From Clostridia bacterium (GTDB lineage: Bacteria > Bacillota > Clostridia > Christensenellales > CAG-138): a stretch of DNA of 64,000 nt. Positions 34,318 to 43,639 of the stretch are shown in pieces. The stretch is taken from the NCBI GenBank assembly GCA_017524445.1, contig JAFXVP010000058.1:26718-90717 (forward strand). The letters are read 5' to 3'. The position numbers were made by a program, and so were the translations under genes. The first letter of the stretch is position 1. Every line of letters starts with the position of its first letter. Below the pieces are notes generated by a model. The model was not told the DNA's origin, did no database searches, and saw nothing but the letters and a program-made list of their open reading frames with translations.

Positions 34318-35463
34318 ATGAGCATATTGATTGGCGCAGATCTGGTTCCGACACAATCAAATATTGATTTGTTCGAGGCAGGAGATCTCGAATCACTGAT
34401 CGGGTCGGATTTGGTGAAATGCCTGAATAATGCGGATTATAGGATATTCAATATCGAAGCACCGATTACGGATACTATTGAACCGATTCCCAAATGCGGA
34501 CCAAATCTTCGAATTCCGAGCGCATGTATAAAAGGGCTTTCTGTTATGAAGATAGACCTTGTTACACTCGCAAATAATCATATCCTTGATCAAGGAGAAA
34601 CAGGACTTACAGATACATACAAGTATCTGGATGAGGCGGGTATTTCCTATACCGGGATAGGTGTAGATATCAATGCTGCGCGCAAGCCATTTGTTTTCTC
34701 ACATAATGGAAAAAGAATAGGCGTCTATGCCTGTGCGGAACACGAGTTCTCCATTGCGACCGAAAATAGTGCGGGAGCAAACCCATTTGATCCTCTGGAA
34801 TCTCCGGATGATGTATACAGATTGAAGCAGGAATGCGATTATGTGATTGTACTGTATCATGGAGGGAAGGAATTTTATCGTTATCCGTCTCCGCAGCTTC
34901 AGAAAACGTGTCGGAAACTGATTGAAAAAGGCGCCGATCTTGTTGTTTGCCAACATTCGCATTGTATCGGGTGCGAGGAGAAGTATTATAACGGTACAAT
35001 TGTTTATGGTCAAGGCAATTTCGTTTTCGACCGATCAAGCGATGAGTATTGGAATACAGGACTTTTAATCAAGATTGATGATCAGTATAAGGTTACATAC
35101 ATTCCTGTTGTGAAACATGGGGCAACCATAAAAAAAGCATCCGAAGAAGAGACAAAACAGCTTATCGAAGCTTTCCGGGATCGCAGCAGGGAAATTCTGA
35201 CAGACGGTTTTATCACAGATTCCTATTCAGCGTTTGCAAGGGATAATTTGATACACTATCTTCGCGCTTGTTATCCGGAAAAAAAGAGTCTTCTCAACAA
35301 AGCAATGAGAAAGCTTCTTGGTGAAAAGTATTACCTGAATGTTATGGAAAAGCGATTCAGCACGATCAGATTGTTGAAACTATACAACTGTATCGATTGC
35401 GAAGCACACAAAGAACTTTTCACAAAAGGACTGCAGGAGAAACTGAAGGATAGAAAAGCCTGA
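34318..35463 (+). CDS. CapA-family metallophosphatase-like protein
   Basis: A 381-residue protein of the CapA (PGA_cap) family, a calcineurin-like fold. Metal-site stretches are IGADLV near residue 4, NIEAPITD near residue 45, ANNHILDQGE near residue 85, YHGGKEF near residue 180 and QHSHCIG...GQGNFVFD near residue 215-240. No signal peptide is visible, unlike many CapA proteins, so it may act in the cytosol. CapA is needed for poly-gamma-glutamate export in Bacillus, and many relatives sit in polysaccharide clusters with unknown roles. AGAGG precedes the ATG. Confidence 0.82.
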   Translation: MSILIGADLVPTQSNIDLFEAGDLESLIGSDLVKCLNNADYRIFNIEAPITDTIEPIPKCGPNLRIPSACIKGLSVMKIDLVTLANNHILDQGETGLTDTYKYLDEAGISYTGIGVDINAARKPFVFSHNGKRIGVYACAEHEFSIATENSAGANPFDPLESPDDVYRLKQECDYVIVLYHGGKEFYRYPSPQLQKTCRKLIEKGADLVVCQHSHCIGCEEKYYNGTIVYGQGNFVFDRSSDEYWNTGLLIKIDDQYKVTYIPVVKHGATIKKASEEETKQLIEAFRDRSREILTDGFITDSYSAFARDNLIHYLRACYPEKKSLLNKAMRKLLGEKYYLNVMEKRFSTIRLLKLYNCIDCEAHKELFTKGLQEKLKDRKA

Positions 35464-35484
35464 GGCAGATAAAGTAATGTAGTT

Positions 35485-37002
35485 ATGAAAAAAAGCACCG
35501 GACGATTAAAAAAAGCATTTTATAGTTCCGCAACTTCTGCATTGTATCAGATTGTCGCTATTATCTGCGGTTTTATTACATCAAGACTGATCATCAAGAC
35601 CTATGGGTCTTCATGGAACGGGGTTTTGACTTCGATCACTCGGTTTTTGGGCTTGTTTACAATCATTGAAGTTGGGATCAATGGATCGACCCGTGTTGCA
35701 CTTTATAAATCATTTGCAGAAAAGGACGATAAAAAAACGAGCTCTATCATTCGGGCAAATGATTTGTTCTACAGAAAGGTTTCCATATTCCTGATTTTCT
35801 ATGTAATCGTCGTCGCATTTGTTCTTCCTTATTTCGTGAATTCGGATAAGGACCGGCTGATGATTTCATTGATGGTCGGAATCGTCGGAATCGGCAGTTT
35901 TGCAGAGAATTGCTGGGGGATAAACAGCAAGATCCTGCTGATGGCAAGCCAAAATCGGCATATTGTGAATATTGCACAGATCGTTGCGACTATTGCAAAT
36001 GCGATTATTCTGATTGTGATCATTCAACTCGGCGGATCCATATTTGTCTCAAAAGCAGGCAGCAGTGCTGTTTTTACACTTACTCCGATCGCTCTGTTTA
36101 TCATTTCCAGGCGAATGTTCAAGATCGATCGACATGCGGAACCGGATAACAGCGCTTTAAAGGGCAGATGGGATGTAATGGCCAATTCCCTTTCGAATAT
36201 GGTCCATGAGAATGTCGATGTATTCTTCCTGACCTTTTTTTGCGCGTCCACAGAGCTTTCCGTCTATAGCGTGTACTATGTTGTAGCGGGCGGATTGACG
36301 AAGGTTTTTCAGGTTATTATTAACGGAATTGAAGCCGGTTTCGGAAACATGTGGATGCGGGGAGAGGTAGATAATCTGAAAAAGAATCTGCGACGGTTTG
36401 AGTATGTCATGTACACACTTGCTGCGCTGTTGTTCGGCTGCATGATCGTTCTTATTGTCCCGTTCATGTCTGTTTACATGAGAAATATTACGGATGTGAA
36501 TTATCAGAGATATGCGCTTGGTTTTTGCATCGGTATAGCGCAGATTCTGATGAGCATCCGGACTCCGTATGTCCTGTTGGTTCAGGCGGCAGGGCATTAT
36601 AAACAAGTCAAAGTGGGAGCGTTCTTGGAAGCGGGCATCAATATCGTTTTAACATGGGTTTTGGTTGTAAAATTCGGGATAATCGGTGCGATCATCGGCA
36701 CAATTGTTGCAAATGCTTTCAGAACGGTGCAGTATGGGTGGTACGCTTCAAAACACATGATCGATCGAAGTTTCATGGAGATCGTTCGACGCTTCATCTG
36801 GATGGTCGCTTGCCTGGCGCTGTCGATTGTTCTGTCTCAGGTAGTCATTCGTTTCCTGCCTGTTACCGGATGGCTGACATGGGCCAGAGACGCAGTGATC
36901 GTATTTGCAATTCATGGCGTTATTCTGCTCGGGGCATCTTTGATATTCTATAAACAAGATTTGGTCGAGTGCTTGAGAATTATCAAAAGGATAGGGAGAT
37001 AG
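35485..37002 (+). CDS. Wzx-like polysaccharide flippase
   Basis: A 505-residue polytopic membrane protein with about fourteen helices, the layout of MOP-superfamily oligosaccharide flippases. N-terminal SATSALYQIVAIICGFITSRLIIKTYGSSWNGVL is typical. It would flip the undecaprenyl-linked repeat unit across the membrane for the Wzy-like polymerase two genes earlier. Its base composition is AT-rich, as for the other variable genes here. The C-terminal tail is short and basic. Confidence 0.88.
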   Translation: MKKSTGRLKKAFYSSATSALYQIVAIICGFITSRLIIKTYGSSWNGVLTSITRFLGLFTIIEVGINGSTRVALYKSFAEKDDKKTSSIIRANDLFYRKVSIFLIFYVIVVAFVLPYFVNSDKDRLMISLMVGIVGIGSFAENCWGINSKILLMASQNRHIVNIAQIVATIANAIILIVIIQLGGSIFVSKAGSSAVFTLTPIALFIISRRMFKIDRHAEPDNSALKGRWDVMANSLSNMVHENVDVFFLTFFCASTELSVYSVYYVVAGGLTKVFQVIINGIEAGFGNMWMRGEVDNLKKNLRRFEYVMYTLAALLFGCMIVLIVPFMSVYMRNITDVNYQRYALGFCIGIAQILMSIRTPYVLLVQAAGHYKQVKVGAFLEAGINIVLTWVLVVKFGIIGAIIGTIVANAFRTVQYGWYASKHMIDRSFMEIVRRFIWMVACLALSIVLSQVVIRFLPVTGWLTWARDAVIVFAIHGVILLGASLIFYKQDLVECLRIIKRIGR

Positions 37003-37021
37003 TTGAGAGGAAACAATCAGA

Positions 37022-39367
37022 ATGAAGAATAAAATCGGCCTGTGTATGGCATATAAAGGCACAAATTACGGAATGCTCCTGCAAGCGTTTGCAACGCAGC
37101 AGATTGTAGAAAAAATGGGCTTCCGAACGGAGATCTTGGATTATACACCACGGTTTGTACAAAAAACCGTTTCTTCTCCGGCTGCGTGTTTATGGAAATT
37201 GAGAACAATGTTCCAAATAGTTTTTCTGCCCAAACATAAAGAACTCGAGCTTGATGATTTACATAAGGAAAACAGAAAGCAAAGAATAACGGTATCAAAT
37301 GTTTTCTGCAAAGATTATTTACATAATATCATCCCTTTGAAAACATACGAAAGTCTCACGGAACAAGCGATTCAATATGCGGGCGTAATTGTAGGAAGCG
37401 ATCAGTTATGGGGCCCGAATGCAGCCTTCGGATATTTCAGAACGCTGCGATTTGTCCCAAATGGTGTCAGAAGGATTTCATATGCAACAAGTACAGGCGT
37501 TTCCGCATACCCTCGCAATGTCTGGAAAGATGCAGCGCAATTCATGAATGCAATTGATTTCTTGAGCGTGCGGGAAGAAGCGGGACGGGAAATCGTGAAA
37601 ACGGTCTGTGGCCGTGATGCAAAGGTTGTTCTTGACCCTACATATCTGTTTTCCAAAAGAGAATGGGAGTCCCTTATTCCGAAGGATACCATCGTAAAGG
37701 AAGGTTATGTTCTTCTCTACTTTTTGGGAGACAATCCCGAAATGAAGCGGCTTGCAAAAAAGTGGGCGTCACAAAGGGGATTGCGGGTCGTCTCGATCAT
37801 GAGCAGTGAATCCAATGCAGATGACACACCTTACGCGGATGAAATTCTGACAGGACAACGCCCGGATCAGTTTATGAACCTGATCAGAAACGCCGAATGT
37901 GTGTTCACGGATTCTTTCCATGGTTTTGCGTTTTCCGTTATCAATGAAAAACAGGTATATGTCACATATCGCGTCAGAAAGGGAACGCAGTCCAGAAATG
38001 CAAGAATAGACAATATCGTTGAAAAGTTCGGCATGGAGGATCGCCTGATAAAGGACCCGTCCTCATTGGAATCGTTGGATGATGCTGAAATAAATTACGA
38101 TATCGTTGGTAAAAAGCTTTGCGAACTGAGGGAAGATTCTCTTGCGTTTTTAAAAGCTGCTTTGACCTTCGAGGAAGAACAACCTACGGATAAGTATGCT
38201 TTATACGATCGAAAAGCCGACTGCTGCGGGTGCGAAGCGTGCGCAAATGTTTGCCCGAAGGGACTCATTGAGATGTCAGCCGACGAGGAAGGATTCTATT
38301 ATCCGCGTATCACAGATCCGAAAAGCTGCGTTGAATGCAATGCCTGCAGAAAAGTGTGTCCCGTATCCCATGCCGATGAAATCTCTTCTTCTTTTACAAA
38401 AGCGTATGCCGGATGGGCAAAAAAAGAGGAAGATATCATCGCATCTGCTTCCGGCGGTTTTGCCGCTTCGTTGACGGACGCTTTCCTGAAGGAAGGAGGA
38501 ATCGTTTACGGCGCTGCATATACATCGGATTACGCATCCGCTGAGTATATCCGCGTTTCCTCTGAAGAAGAGGCCGAACGGCTGAAAACATCAAAGTATT
38601 TTCAGGCAAGAAAGAACAACGTGTTCCGGCAGATCAGAGAAGATCTGAAAACAAAAAGAGTTTTGTTTACAGGGCTGCCGTGTGACGTTTATGCGTTGAA
38701 ACGGTTTATCAAGGACGACAGCAATCTATATACGCTTTCCGTTATTTGTCACGGACCGACAACGGAGAAGATCCATCAACAGTATTGCGCATTGTTGGAG
38801 AAGAAACTCCGCAGTCCGATCACGTTCTTTTCCGCTCGATATAAGAAAAACGGGAATTGGAAGCCATACTTTATTCGGGCTGTCGGGCAAAATGGGAAAG
38901 AAATCCGGGAGCGGTTCAACAGAACGGACTACAATACTGCGTTTCTGTATTTCAAACGTCCATCCTGCGGGGACTGTCGATTCAAGAATACGCATTTTGC
39001 AGCCGATATATTGGTTGGGGATTATCATGCGGCAGCAAAAGGAAACGCAAATTGGAATCCTCATGGCGTCTCCAGTATTCTTCCATTGACCGAAAAGGGC
39101 CTCGAACTGCTGCATGATGCGGATGACACGTTCTGCTATAACGAAGTACCGTTGAATACGGCAATCAGCCAAAAGGGCGTTCACAGTTCGGTGACAAAGA
39201 GAACCAACCGAAAGGAATTTACAGAAAAACTCGATACAAAGGGATTACATGCTGCGTGCTCAATTCCTTCTGTCAAAAAGGATCTGAGTAAATCACGGGC
39301 ACGGACAAAAACGGCAGTGGTTCTTAATAAACTCAAAGGCGTTGTGAAAAAGGTCATCAAGAGATAA
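37022..39367 (+). CDS. Fusion of polysaccharide pyruvyl transferase and F420-hydrogenase beta-like protein
   Basis: A 781-residue protein with two domains usually encoded separately. Residues 1 to about 380 are a polysaccharide pyruvyl transferase (GLCMAYKGTNYGMLLQAF, GVIVGSDQLWGP, SVREEAGREIV, FTDSFHGFAFSVINEKQVYVTY). From about residue 395 there are two ferredoxin-like 4Fe-4S motifs, with Cys at 401, 402, 404, 407, 411 and 436, 439, 442, 446. A coenzyme F420 hydrogenase/dehydrogenase beta-type domain follows (SASGGFAASLTDAFLKEGGIVYGAAY, FTGLPCDVYALKRF, SCGDCRFKN). Such beta-like proteins sit beside pyruvyl transferases in many capsule clusters. One frame runs through both, with no stop between. 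Confidence 0.88.
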   Translation: MKNKIGLCMAYKGTNYGMLLQAFATQQIVEKMGFRTEILDYTPRFVQKTVSSPAACLWKLRTMFQIVFLPKHKELELDDLHKENRKQRITVSNVFCKDYLHNIIPLKTYESLTEQAIQYAGVIVGSDQLWGPNAAFGYFRTLRFVPNGVRRISYATSTGVSAYPRNVWKDAAQFMNAIDFLSVREEAGREIVKTVCGRDAKVVLDPTYLFSKREWESLIPKDTIVKEGYVLLYFLGDNPEMKRLAKKWASQRGLRVVSIMSSESNADDTPYADEILTGQRPDQFMNLIRNAECVFTDSFHGFAFSVINEKQVYVTYRVRKGTQSRNARIDNIVEKFGMEDRLIKDPSSLESLDDAEINYDIVGKKLCELREDSLAFLKAALTFEEEQPTDKYALYDRKADCCGCEACANVCPKGLIEMSADEEGFYYPRITDPKSCVECNACRKVCPVSHADEISSSFTKAYAGWAKKEEDIIASASGGFAASLTDAFLKEGGIVYGAAYTSDYASAEYIRVSSEEEAERLKTSKYFQARKNNVFRQIREDLKTKRVLFTGLPCDVYALKRFIKDDSNLYTLSVICHGPTTEKIHQQYCALLEKKLRSPITFFSARYKKNGNWKPYFIRAVGQNGKEIRERFNRTDYNTAFLYFKRPSCGDCRFKNTHFAADILVGDYHAAAKGNANWNPHGVSSILPLTEKGLELLHDADDTFCYNEVPLNTAISQKGVHSSVTKRTNRKEFTEKLDTKGLHAACSIPSVKKDLSKSRARTKTAVVLNKLKGVVKKVIKR

Positions 39368-39377
39368 GGTGATTGAT

Positions 39378-40496
39378 ATGAGAAAGATCATGTGCGTGTT
39401 CGGCACGCGACCGGAGGCAATCAAGATCTGCCCGCTGGTCAATGAAATGAAGAAGAGAAAAGGGCTTGAGGTGGTCGTCTGCGTCACAGCGCAGCACCGG
39501 CAGATGCTCGATCAGGTGCTTGCCACGTTCAACGTCGTCCCGGATTACGACCTCAACATCATGAAGGATCGGCAGACGCTGTTCGACATCACGACGAATA
39601 TTCTGAACGGGATCAAAGAGATCCTTGAGAAGGAAAAGCCGGACGTCGTTTTGGTTCACGGCGACACGAGCACGACGTTTGTCACGGCGCTCGCCTGCTT
39701 CTATCTGCAGATCCCTGTCGGTCATGTAGAAGCGGGACTTCGTACCTACAATATCTTTTCCCCGTATCCGGAGGAATTTAACAGGCAGGCGGTCGGCATT
39801 ATTTCAAAGTACAATTTCGCACCGACGCAGCTTGCGGCAGATCACCTCATCAAAGAGGGAAAGAACCCGGACAATATCTATATCACGGGCAATACGGTCA
39901 TCGACGCCATGCAGCATACGGTGAGGGAGGATTATTCGCATCCGGAGCTTGATTGGGTCGGCGACGGCAAGCTGATTTTCATCACTGCGCATCGCCGCGA
40001 GAATCTCGGCGAACCGATGCACCACATGTTTCGCGCGATCCGCCGCGTTCTGGACGAGCATCCGGAATGCAAGGCGGTTTATCCGATCCATATGAACCCG
40101 GTCGTGCGTCAGGCGGCGGATGAAGAGTTGGGCGACTGCAAGCAGATCCATATCATTGAACCGATCGAAGTATTTGACTGCCACAACTTTGAAGCGAGAA
40201 GTTACTTATGCCTGACAGATTCCGGGGGTATTCAGGAGGAATGCCCGAGCTACGGCGTTCCGGTACTGGTCATGCGCGACACCACTGAGCGCCCGGAAGG
40301 CGTCGATGCAGGCACGTTGAAGCTTGTCGGAACGGATGAAGAAACCATCTACAAGACCTTCAAACTGCTCTTGGAGGATGAAAACGAATACAACAAGATG
40401 AGCCACGCCTGCAATCCATACGGCGACGGACATGCCTGCGAACGCATTGCGGATATTCTGGAAGGAATAGGGTATACTCCTTGGGGAGGAATATGA
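39378..40496 (+). CDS. wecB: UDP-N-acetylglucosamine 2-epimerase (non-hydrolysing)
   Basis: A 372-residue epimerase from the ATG at 39378 (AAGGTGA upstream). It starts with CVFGTRPEAIKICPLV, followed by VVCVTAQHRQMLDQ, DVVLVHGDTSTTF, GHVEAGLRT, ITAHRRENLG and DSGGIQEECPSYGVPVL, all diagnostic of WecB/MnaA. It converts UDP-GlcNAc to UDP-ManNAc, the substrate for the WecC-like enzyme at 26414. It is the last gene of the cluster, followed by a terminator. Its GC-rich composition returns to the chromosomal level after the AT-rich genes. A decayed copy of its 3' end lies at 42078-42163. Confidence 0.95.
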   Translation: MRKIMCVFGTRPEAIKICPLVNEMKKRKGLEVVVCVTAQHRQMLDQVLATFNVVPDYDLNIMKDRQTLFDITTNILNGIKEILEKEKPDVVLVHGDTSTTFVTALACFYLQIPVGHVEAGLRTYNIFSPYPEEFNRQAVGIISKYNFAPTQLAADHLIKEGKNPDNIYITGNTVIDAMQHTVREDYSHPELDWVGDGKLIFITAHRRENLGEPMHHMFRAIRRVLDEHPECKAVYPIHMNPVVRQAADEELGDCKQIHIIEPIEVFDCHNFEARSYLCLTDSGGIQEECPSYGVPVLVMRDTTERPEGVDAGTLKLVGTDEETIYKTFKLLLEDENEYNKMSHACNPYGDGHACERIADILEGIGYTPWGGI

Positions 40497-40564
40497 AAAG
40501 ATCCTTCATCAGCTGCAGAGCGAGCTTATGTATTGAATAATAGTTCGAAGATTATCATTTGAAA

Positions 40565-40605
40565 GAAGCTGTCAGAGTGTTTAATAGTCCGGCAGCTTCT
40601 TTTTT
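40565..40605 (+). terminator. Terminator of the polysaccharide cluster
   Basis: A 7-bp stem (GAAGCTG, 40565-40571, with CAGCTTC, 40593-40599), 21-base loop and six T. It lies 69 bases past the wecB stop. The rest of 40497-40810 shows no gene or further signal. Confidence 0.8.
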
Positions 40606-40810
40606 CATATACCCGGCAAAACTGATTCGGGCACTTTGACTTGAGAACGCATGGCGTTATGCCATAGGAATCGACTATGTTATGTTGTATTCTCAATAAT
40701 ATGCGGTTCTGACAGCAATCCCTTTGCTTTAAGACGTTTACGGCTTTCCGATGGAGCGTACTTCAGATGGGATTCGTTATAATCAGGCGGCGATGCGTTT
40801 AACGTACAGT

Positions 40811-41824
40811 TCAACCGGCTTTCTTCTTTGCTGCCCATTTACCGATTGTCACGGTTGAAGCATAAGCGAGCAAAACCGTAATAAAAAGCGCGCCTGCGGC
40901 ATACCACCAGCTGCCGACTAAATTGAATGTAATAAAGACATTCATGACTATCATATGGTACAGGAAAATACCATATGAAATATCCGGCTTGATGGACAAC
41001 ATGGGGAACCGGTAGGCAAACCCTACGACGCCGCATACTAAAAAGATTGATTTCAAAACATGATATCCGGCGTCCAAATCGAATCCTGTAAGATAAGGTA
41101 CAATACCGATCAGTAAAAAACAATACCAGAAGCGTGATAACACAGGGATCATTTTCTCTTTGAATGCGGCAATAAAGTATCCTAAGAAAAACATCCATCC
41201 ATATCGGATAATGGTTTGCTCATAGAGCTTGATTATAGTATCTGATGGTATATGATCGACAATTACTTTCCCGATAACACTGATCGCAATCAATGAAATC
41301 AGGCCGGCGATCCATATTTTGATATTTTTACGGTAAAACAATTTGTGAAGCGGCCAAGCAACGATATAGGATTGAACCATCACGCACATTGTCCACAGCG
41401 TTCCGTTAGGCGTTCCGCACCCGTATCCACGCAAAGATGACGGCGTCCAGAATTGAAAAACAGTCCCTTGCGTAATCGTAAACAATGCCAAATGCTTGAT
41501 ATTCCATCCGCGGTAGAAGCTGATGATCGTCACGATTTCCAGCGCAACAGCCAACCATAATTCGGGGTATATCCTCCAAAAACGTTTTCCTAAAAATGAT
41601 TTCACGGATTGACATCTTTCCATCGAAAACCAGATCAGGAATCCGCTGACGATAAAAAAGATAGGGACACCTTGAAAATAACCGATCAGTTTACCGACCG
41701 CCTGAGGCTGTGACAACTGTAAATGCTCAACAGCATGCCCCCATAAAACCTGAAGCGCCGCGATCAGCTTAATAAGAGATAGGCAATTGTCTCTATTGCC
41801 CGACGATACTGTAAGTGCCTTCAT
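40811..41824 (-). CDS. Acyltransferase family 3 (OafA-like) membrane protein
   Basis: A 337-residue integral membrane protein with about ten helices. It begins with the family-typical N-terminus (NCLSLIKLIAALQVLWGHAVEH, including the conserved His) and PIFFIVSGFLIWFSME. Members O-acetylate or O-acylate surface polysaccharides using acyl-CoA. It is encoded on the opposite strand from the main cluster, between wecB and a degenerate copy of the wecB 3' end, which marks it as a likely insertion. It is relatively AT-rich. An ATG with AAGG close upstream is the start. Confidence 0.87.
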   Translation of the reverse strand: MKALTVSSGNRDNCLSLIKLIAALQVLWGHAVEHLQLSQPQAVGKLIGYFQGVPIFFIVSGFLIWFSMERCQSVKSFLGKRFWRIYPELWLAVALEIVTIISFYRGWNIKHLALFTITQGTVFQFWTPSSLRGYGCGTPNGTLWTMCVMVQSYIVAWPLHKLFYRKNIKIWIAGLISLIAISVIGKVIVDHIPSDTIIKLYEQTIIRYGWMFFLGYFIAAFKEKMIPVLSRFWYCFLLIGIVPYLTGFDLDAGYHVLKSIFLVCGVVGFAYRFPMLSIKPDISYGIFLYHMIVMNVFITFNLVGSWWYAAGALFITVLLAYASTVTIGKWAAKKKAG

Positions 41825-41881
41825 CCTTAGGACCTTTCTATATCAAATGACATGAAAAGGATACCATCAGGTTTTACAGTT

Positions 41882-41986
41882 GTCAATCATTCATCCCTCT
41901 GACATAAACGCAGATATAAATATTCTGCGACCGATGGGTTTACCCAAAAGATCGGCGTCCGTATTCTGACAGAGATGAATGATGAC
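41882..41986. repeat. Imperfect inverted repeat in the intergenic stretch
   Basis: Arms 41882-41904 and 41967-41986 (GTCAATCATTCATCC... and its near reverse complement) flank about 60 bases. Possibly a hairpin or the remains of a small mobile element between the acyltransferase gene and the wecB remnant. Confidence 0.45.
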
Positions 41987-42077
41987 GCTGTCAAATAGGA
42001 GTGTACAGGGTATTATTGCAACAGGACGTTCAGATAATGAAAGATATAATAGACAAGATAATCTCTTGTCCGGGTTT

Positions 42078-42163
42078 ATGAAAACAAGCATAACAGGCTG
42101 AGCCACGCCTGCAATCTTACGGCGACGGATATGCCTGTGAACGCACAGCAGATATTTCGGAAG
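42078..42163 (+). pseudogene. Decayed remnant of a second wecB 3' end
   Basis: About 85 bases align with 40378-40464, the last part of wecB, with roughly 85% identity by eye over the core (both contain GAGCCACGCCTGCAAT and ACGGCGACGGA). One base is missing relative to wecB, and most differences are C-to-T or G-to-A changes, as in unselected DNA. No stop-free frame survives. Confidence 0.8.
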
Positions 42164-42318
42164 AGCCTGCGGGCTGCAAAATGAAGAAATGGAAAACGTA
42201 AAACCGGGCTTATTCTCAAATGACAGTACCGGACTAAACTGCTGTAAGAGGGGTGTTGCTTCTATGATTGCCCGTCATATTTTACTTGCATGACGCTTAC
42301 TATTTTTCACCAAATGTA

Positions 42319-42346
42319 TTGTAATTATCATCATTTATGTTACAAT
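42319..42346 (+). promoter_or_regulatory. Promoter of the nucleotidyltransferase gene
   Basis: TTGTAA (42319-42324), 16-base spacer, TACAAT (42341-42346), 49 bases before the ATG at 42396. Confidence 0.55.
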
Positions 42347-42395
42347 AGCAAGGCAAGCTATTCGAGCTGCAATGTGTTCACTTCGGAGTAAACAA

Positions 42396-43535
42396 ATGAA
42401 TCAGACCGAACAGATCTTACTGCAGGCAATTCAAAAATCTCTTTGGAATACAGGAATAACCTTTCCGGACGATACGGATTGGGATGCTGTACTCAGGGAA
42501 GCGTCGGTACAAACAGTACTGGGCATTGTGATCGATGTTGCGCCCGCAGAGTTTCGGCAAAAATGGAAGGGTATAGCGAGTGCCGGAATGGCGCATTTCG
42601 TGCGCATCCTGCATTATCAGGAACAGATGTATCATCTGTTGAAAGAAAACGGCATTCCGATGGTGATCCTGAAGGGAACGGCAGCGGCGATCTGTTATCC
42701 GAATCCTTCTCAGCGTGTGATGGGCGATATCGACTTCCTTGTACCCATCGAATACTTTGATCGTGCGAAAGATGTGTTTATTCAGAACGGATATACCATT
42801 GAGGAAGACGAAAAGTATCAGCGGCATATAGACGTCATCAAGGATCAGATGTCGTTTGAAATGCATCGGTTCTTCAGCGACACAAGCTATGATATCGAAA
42901 GGTTTATCCGTGATGGCGTTCAGAACGCGGAAACAAGGCAGATCTTCGGAAGCACGTTTCCGATGCTGCCGAAGCTTGCGAACGGATTGGTGCTGCTCGG
43001 TCATATGGCAGGACATTTGCGAACCGGTCTCGGCTTGCGGCAGGTGATCGATTGGATCATGTATGTCGACAAAGAGCTGGACGATGTATTCTGGAATAAA
43101 GAATTTCAAGCGGCGGCAAGGGAATCCGGGCTGGAGACGATCGCGATCACGGCTACGAAGGTTTGTCAACAGTATCTTGGTCTGAAGGACAGCATTACAT
43201 GGTGCAAAGACGCGGATGAAGAGACGTGCAGAATGCTGATGGACAGCTTACTGTCATCCGGTAATTTCGGAAGAAAGCGCGGAAAAGGAACCGATATAGA
43301 AAAAGTTGTTACAAGCTTCAAAAAGAAAGGTGCATTGCGCTATCTCCAAACTGCAGGCGAACATAACTGGAAAGCATACGAAAAGCACAGATGGCTGAAG
43401 CCGTTTTGCTGGATCTATCAGACCGGACGCTATATAAAGCAGGGAATACAGGCAAAACGGAGCGGCAATCAGATCGCAGCGGACTTTGAACGAGGAAACC
43501 AACGAAGCGAACTGCTGAAAAGACTTGGTTTATAA
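42396..43535 (+). CDS. NTP_transf_5-like nucleotidyltransferase family protein
   Basis: A 379-residue protein starting at the ATG at 42396 (CGGAG upstream). The core motif IPMVILKGTAAAICYPNPSQRVMGDIDFLV near residues 85-115 carries the paired acidic residues of the nucleotidyltransferase fold and fits the NTP_transf_5 family. These proteins are frequent in capsule clusters but their substrate is unknown; some act in toxin-antitoxin-like roles elsewhere. It has its own promoter and a terminator downstream, so it is a separate transcription unit. Confidence 0.75.
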   Translation: MNQTEQILLQAIQKSLWNTGITFPDDTDWDAVLREASVQTVLGIVIDVAPAEFRQKWKGIASAGMAHFVRILHYQEQMYHLLKENGIPMVILKGTAAAICYPNPSQRVMGDIDFLVPIEYFDRAKDVFIQNGYTIEEDEKYQRHIDVIKDQMSFEMHRFFSDTSYDIERFIRDGVQNAETRQIFGSTFPMLPKLANGLVLLGHMAGHLRTGLGLRQVIDWIMYVDKELDDVFWNKEFQAAARESGLETIAITATKVCQQYLGLKDSITWCKDADEETCRMLMDSLLSSGNFGRKRGKGTDIEKVVTSFKKKGALRYLQTAGEHNWKAYEKHRWLKPFCWIYQTGRYIKQGIQAKRSGNQIAADFERGNQRSELLKRLGL

Positions 43536-43593
43536 TTTGTGCCGGAAACAGGTCACAATACAGGATCGCTTCTCATTATTGAATTCTGCTGAA

Positions 43594-43630
43594 AAAGCGC
43601 CGGAAGGGGATGGACCCGATCCGGCGCTTT
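43594..43630 (-). terminator. Strong bidirectional terminator
   Basis: A 10-bp perfect stem (AAAGCGCCGG, 43594-43603, with CCGGCGCTTT, 43621-43630) with a 17-base loop. It ends the minus-strand uronic acid operon and can also stop the plus-strand nucleotidyltransferase transcript. Confidence 0.85.
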
Positions 43631-43639
43631 CGCGTTCTG

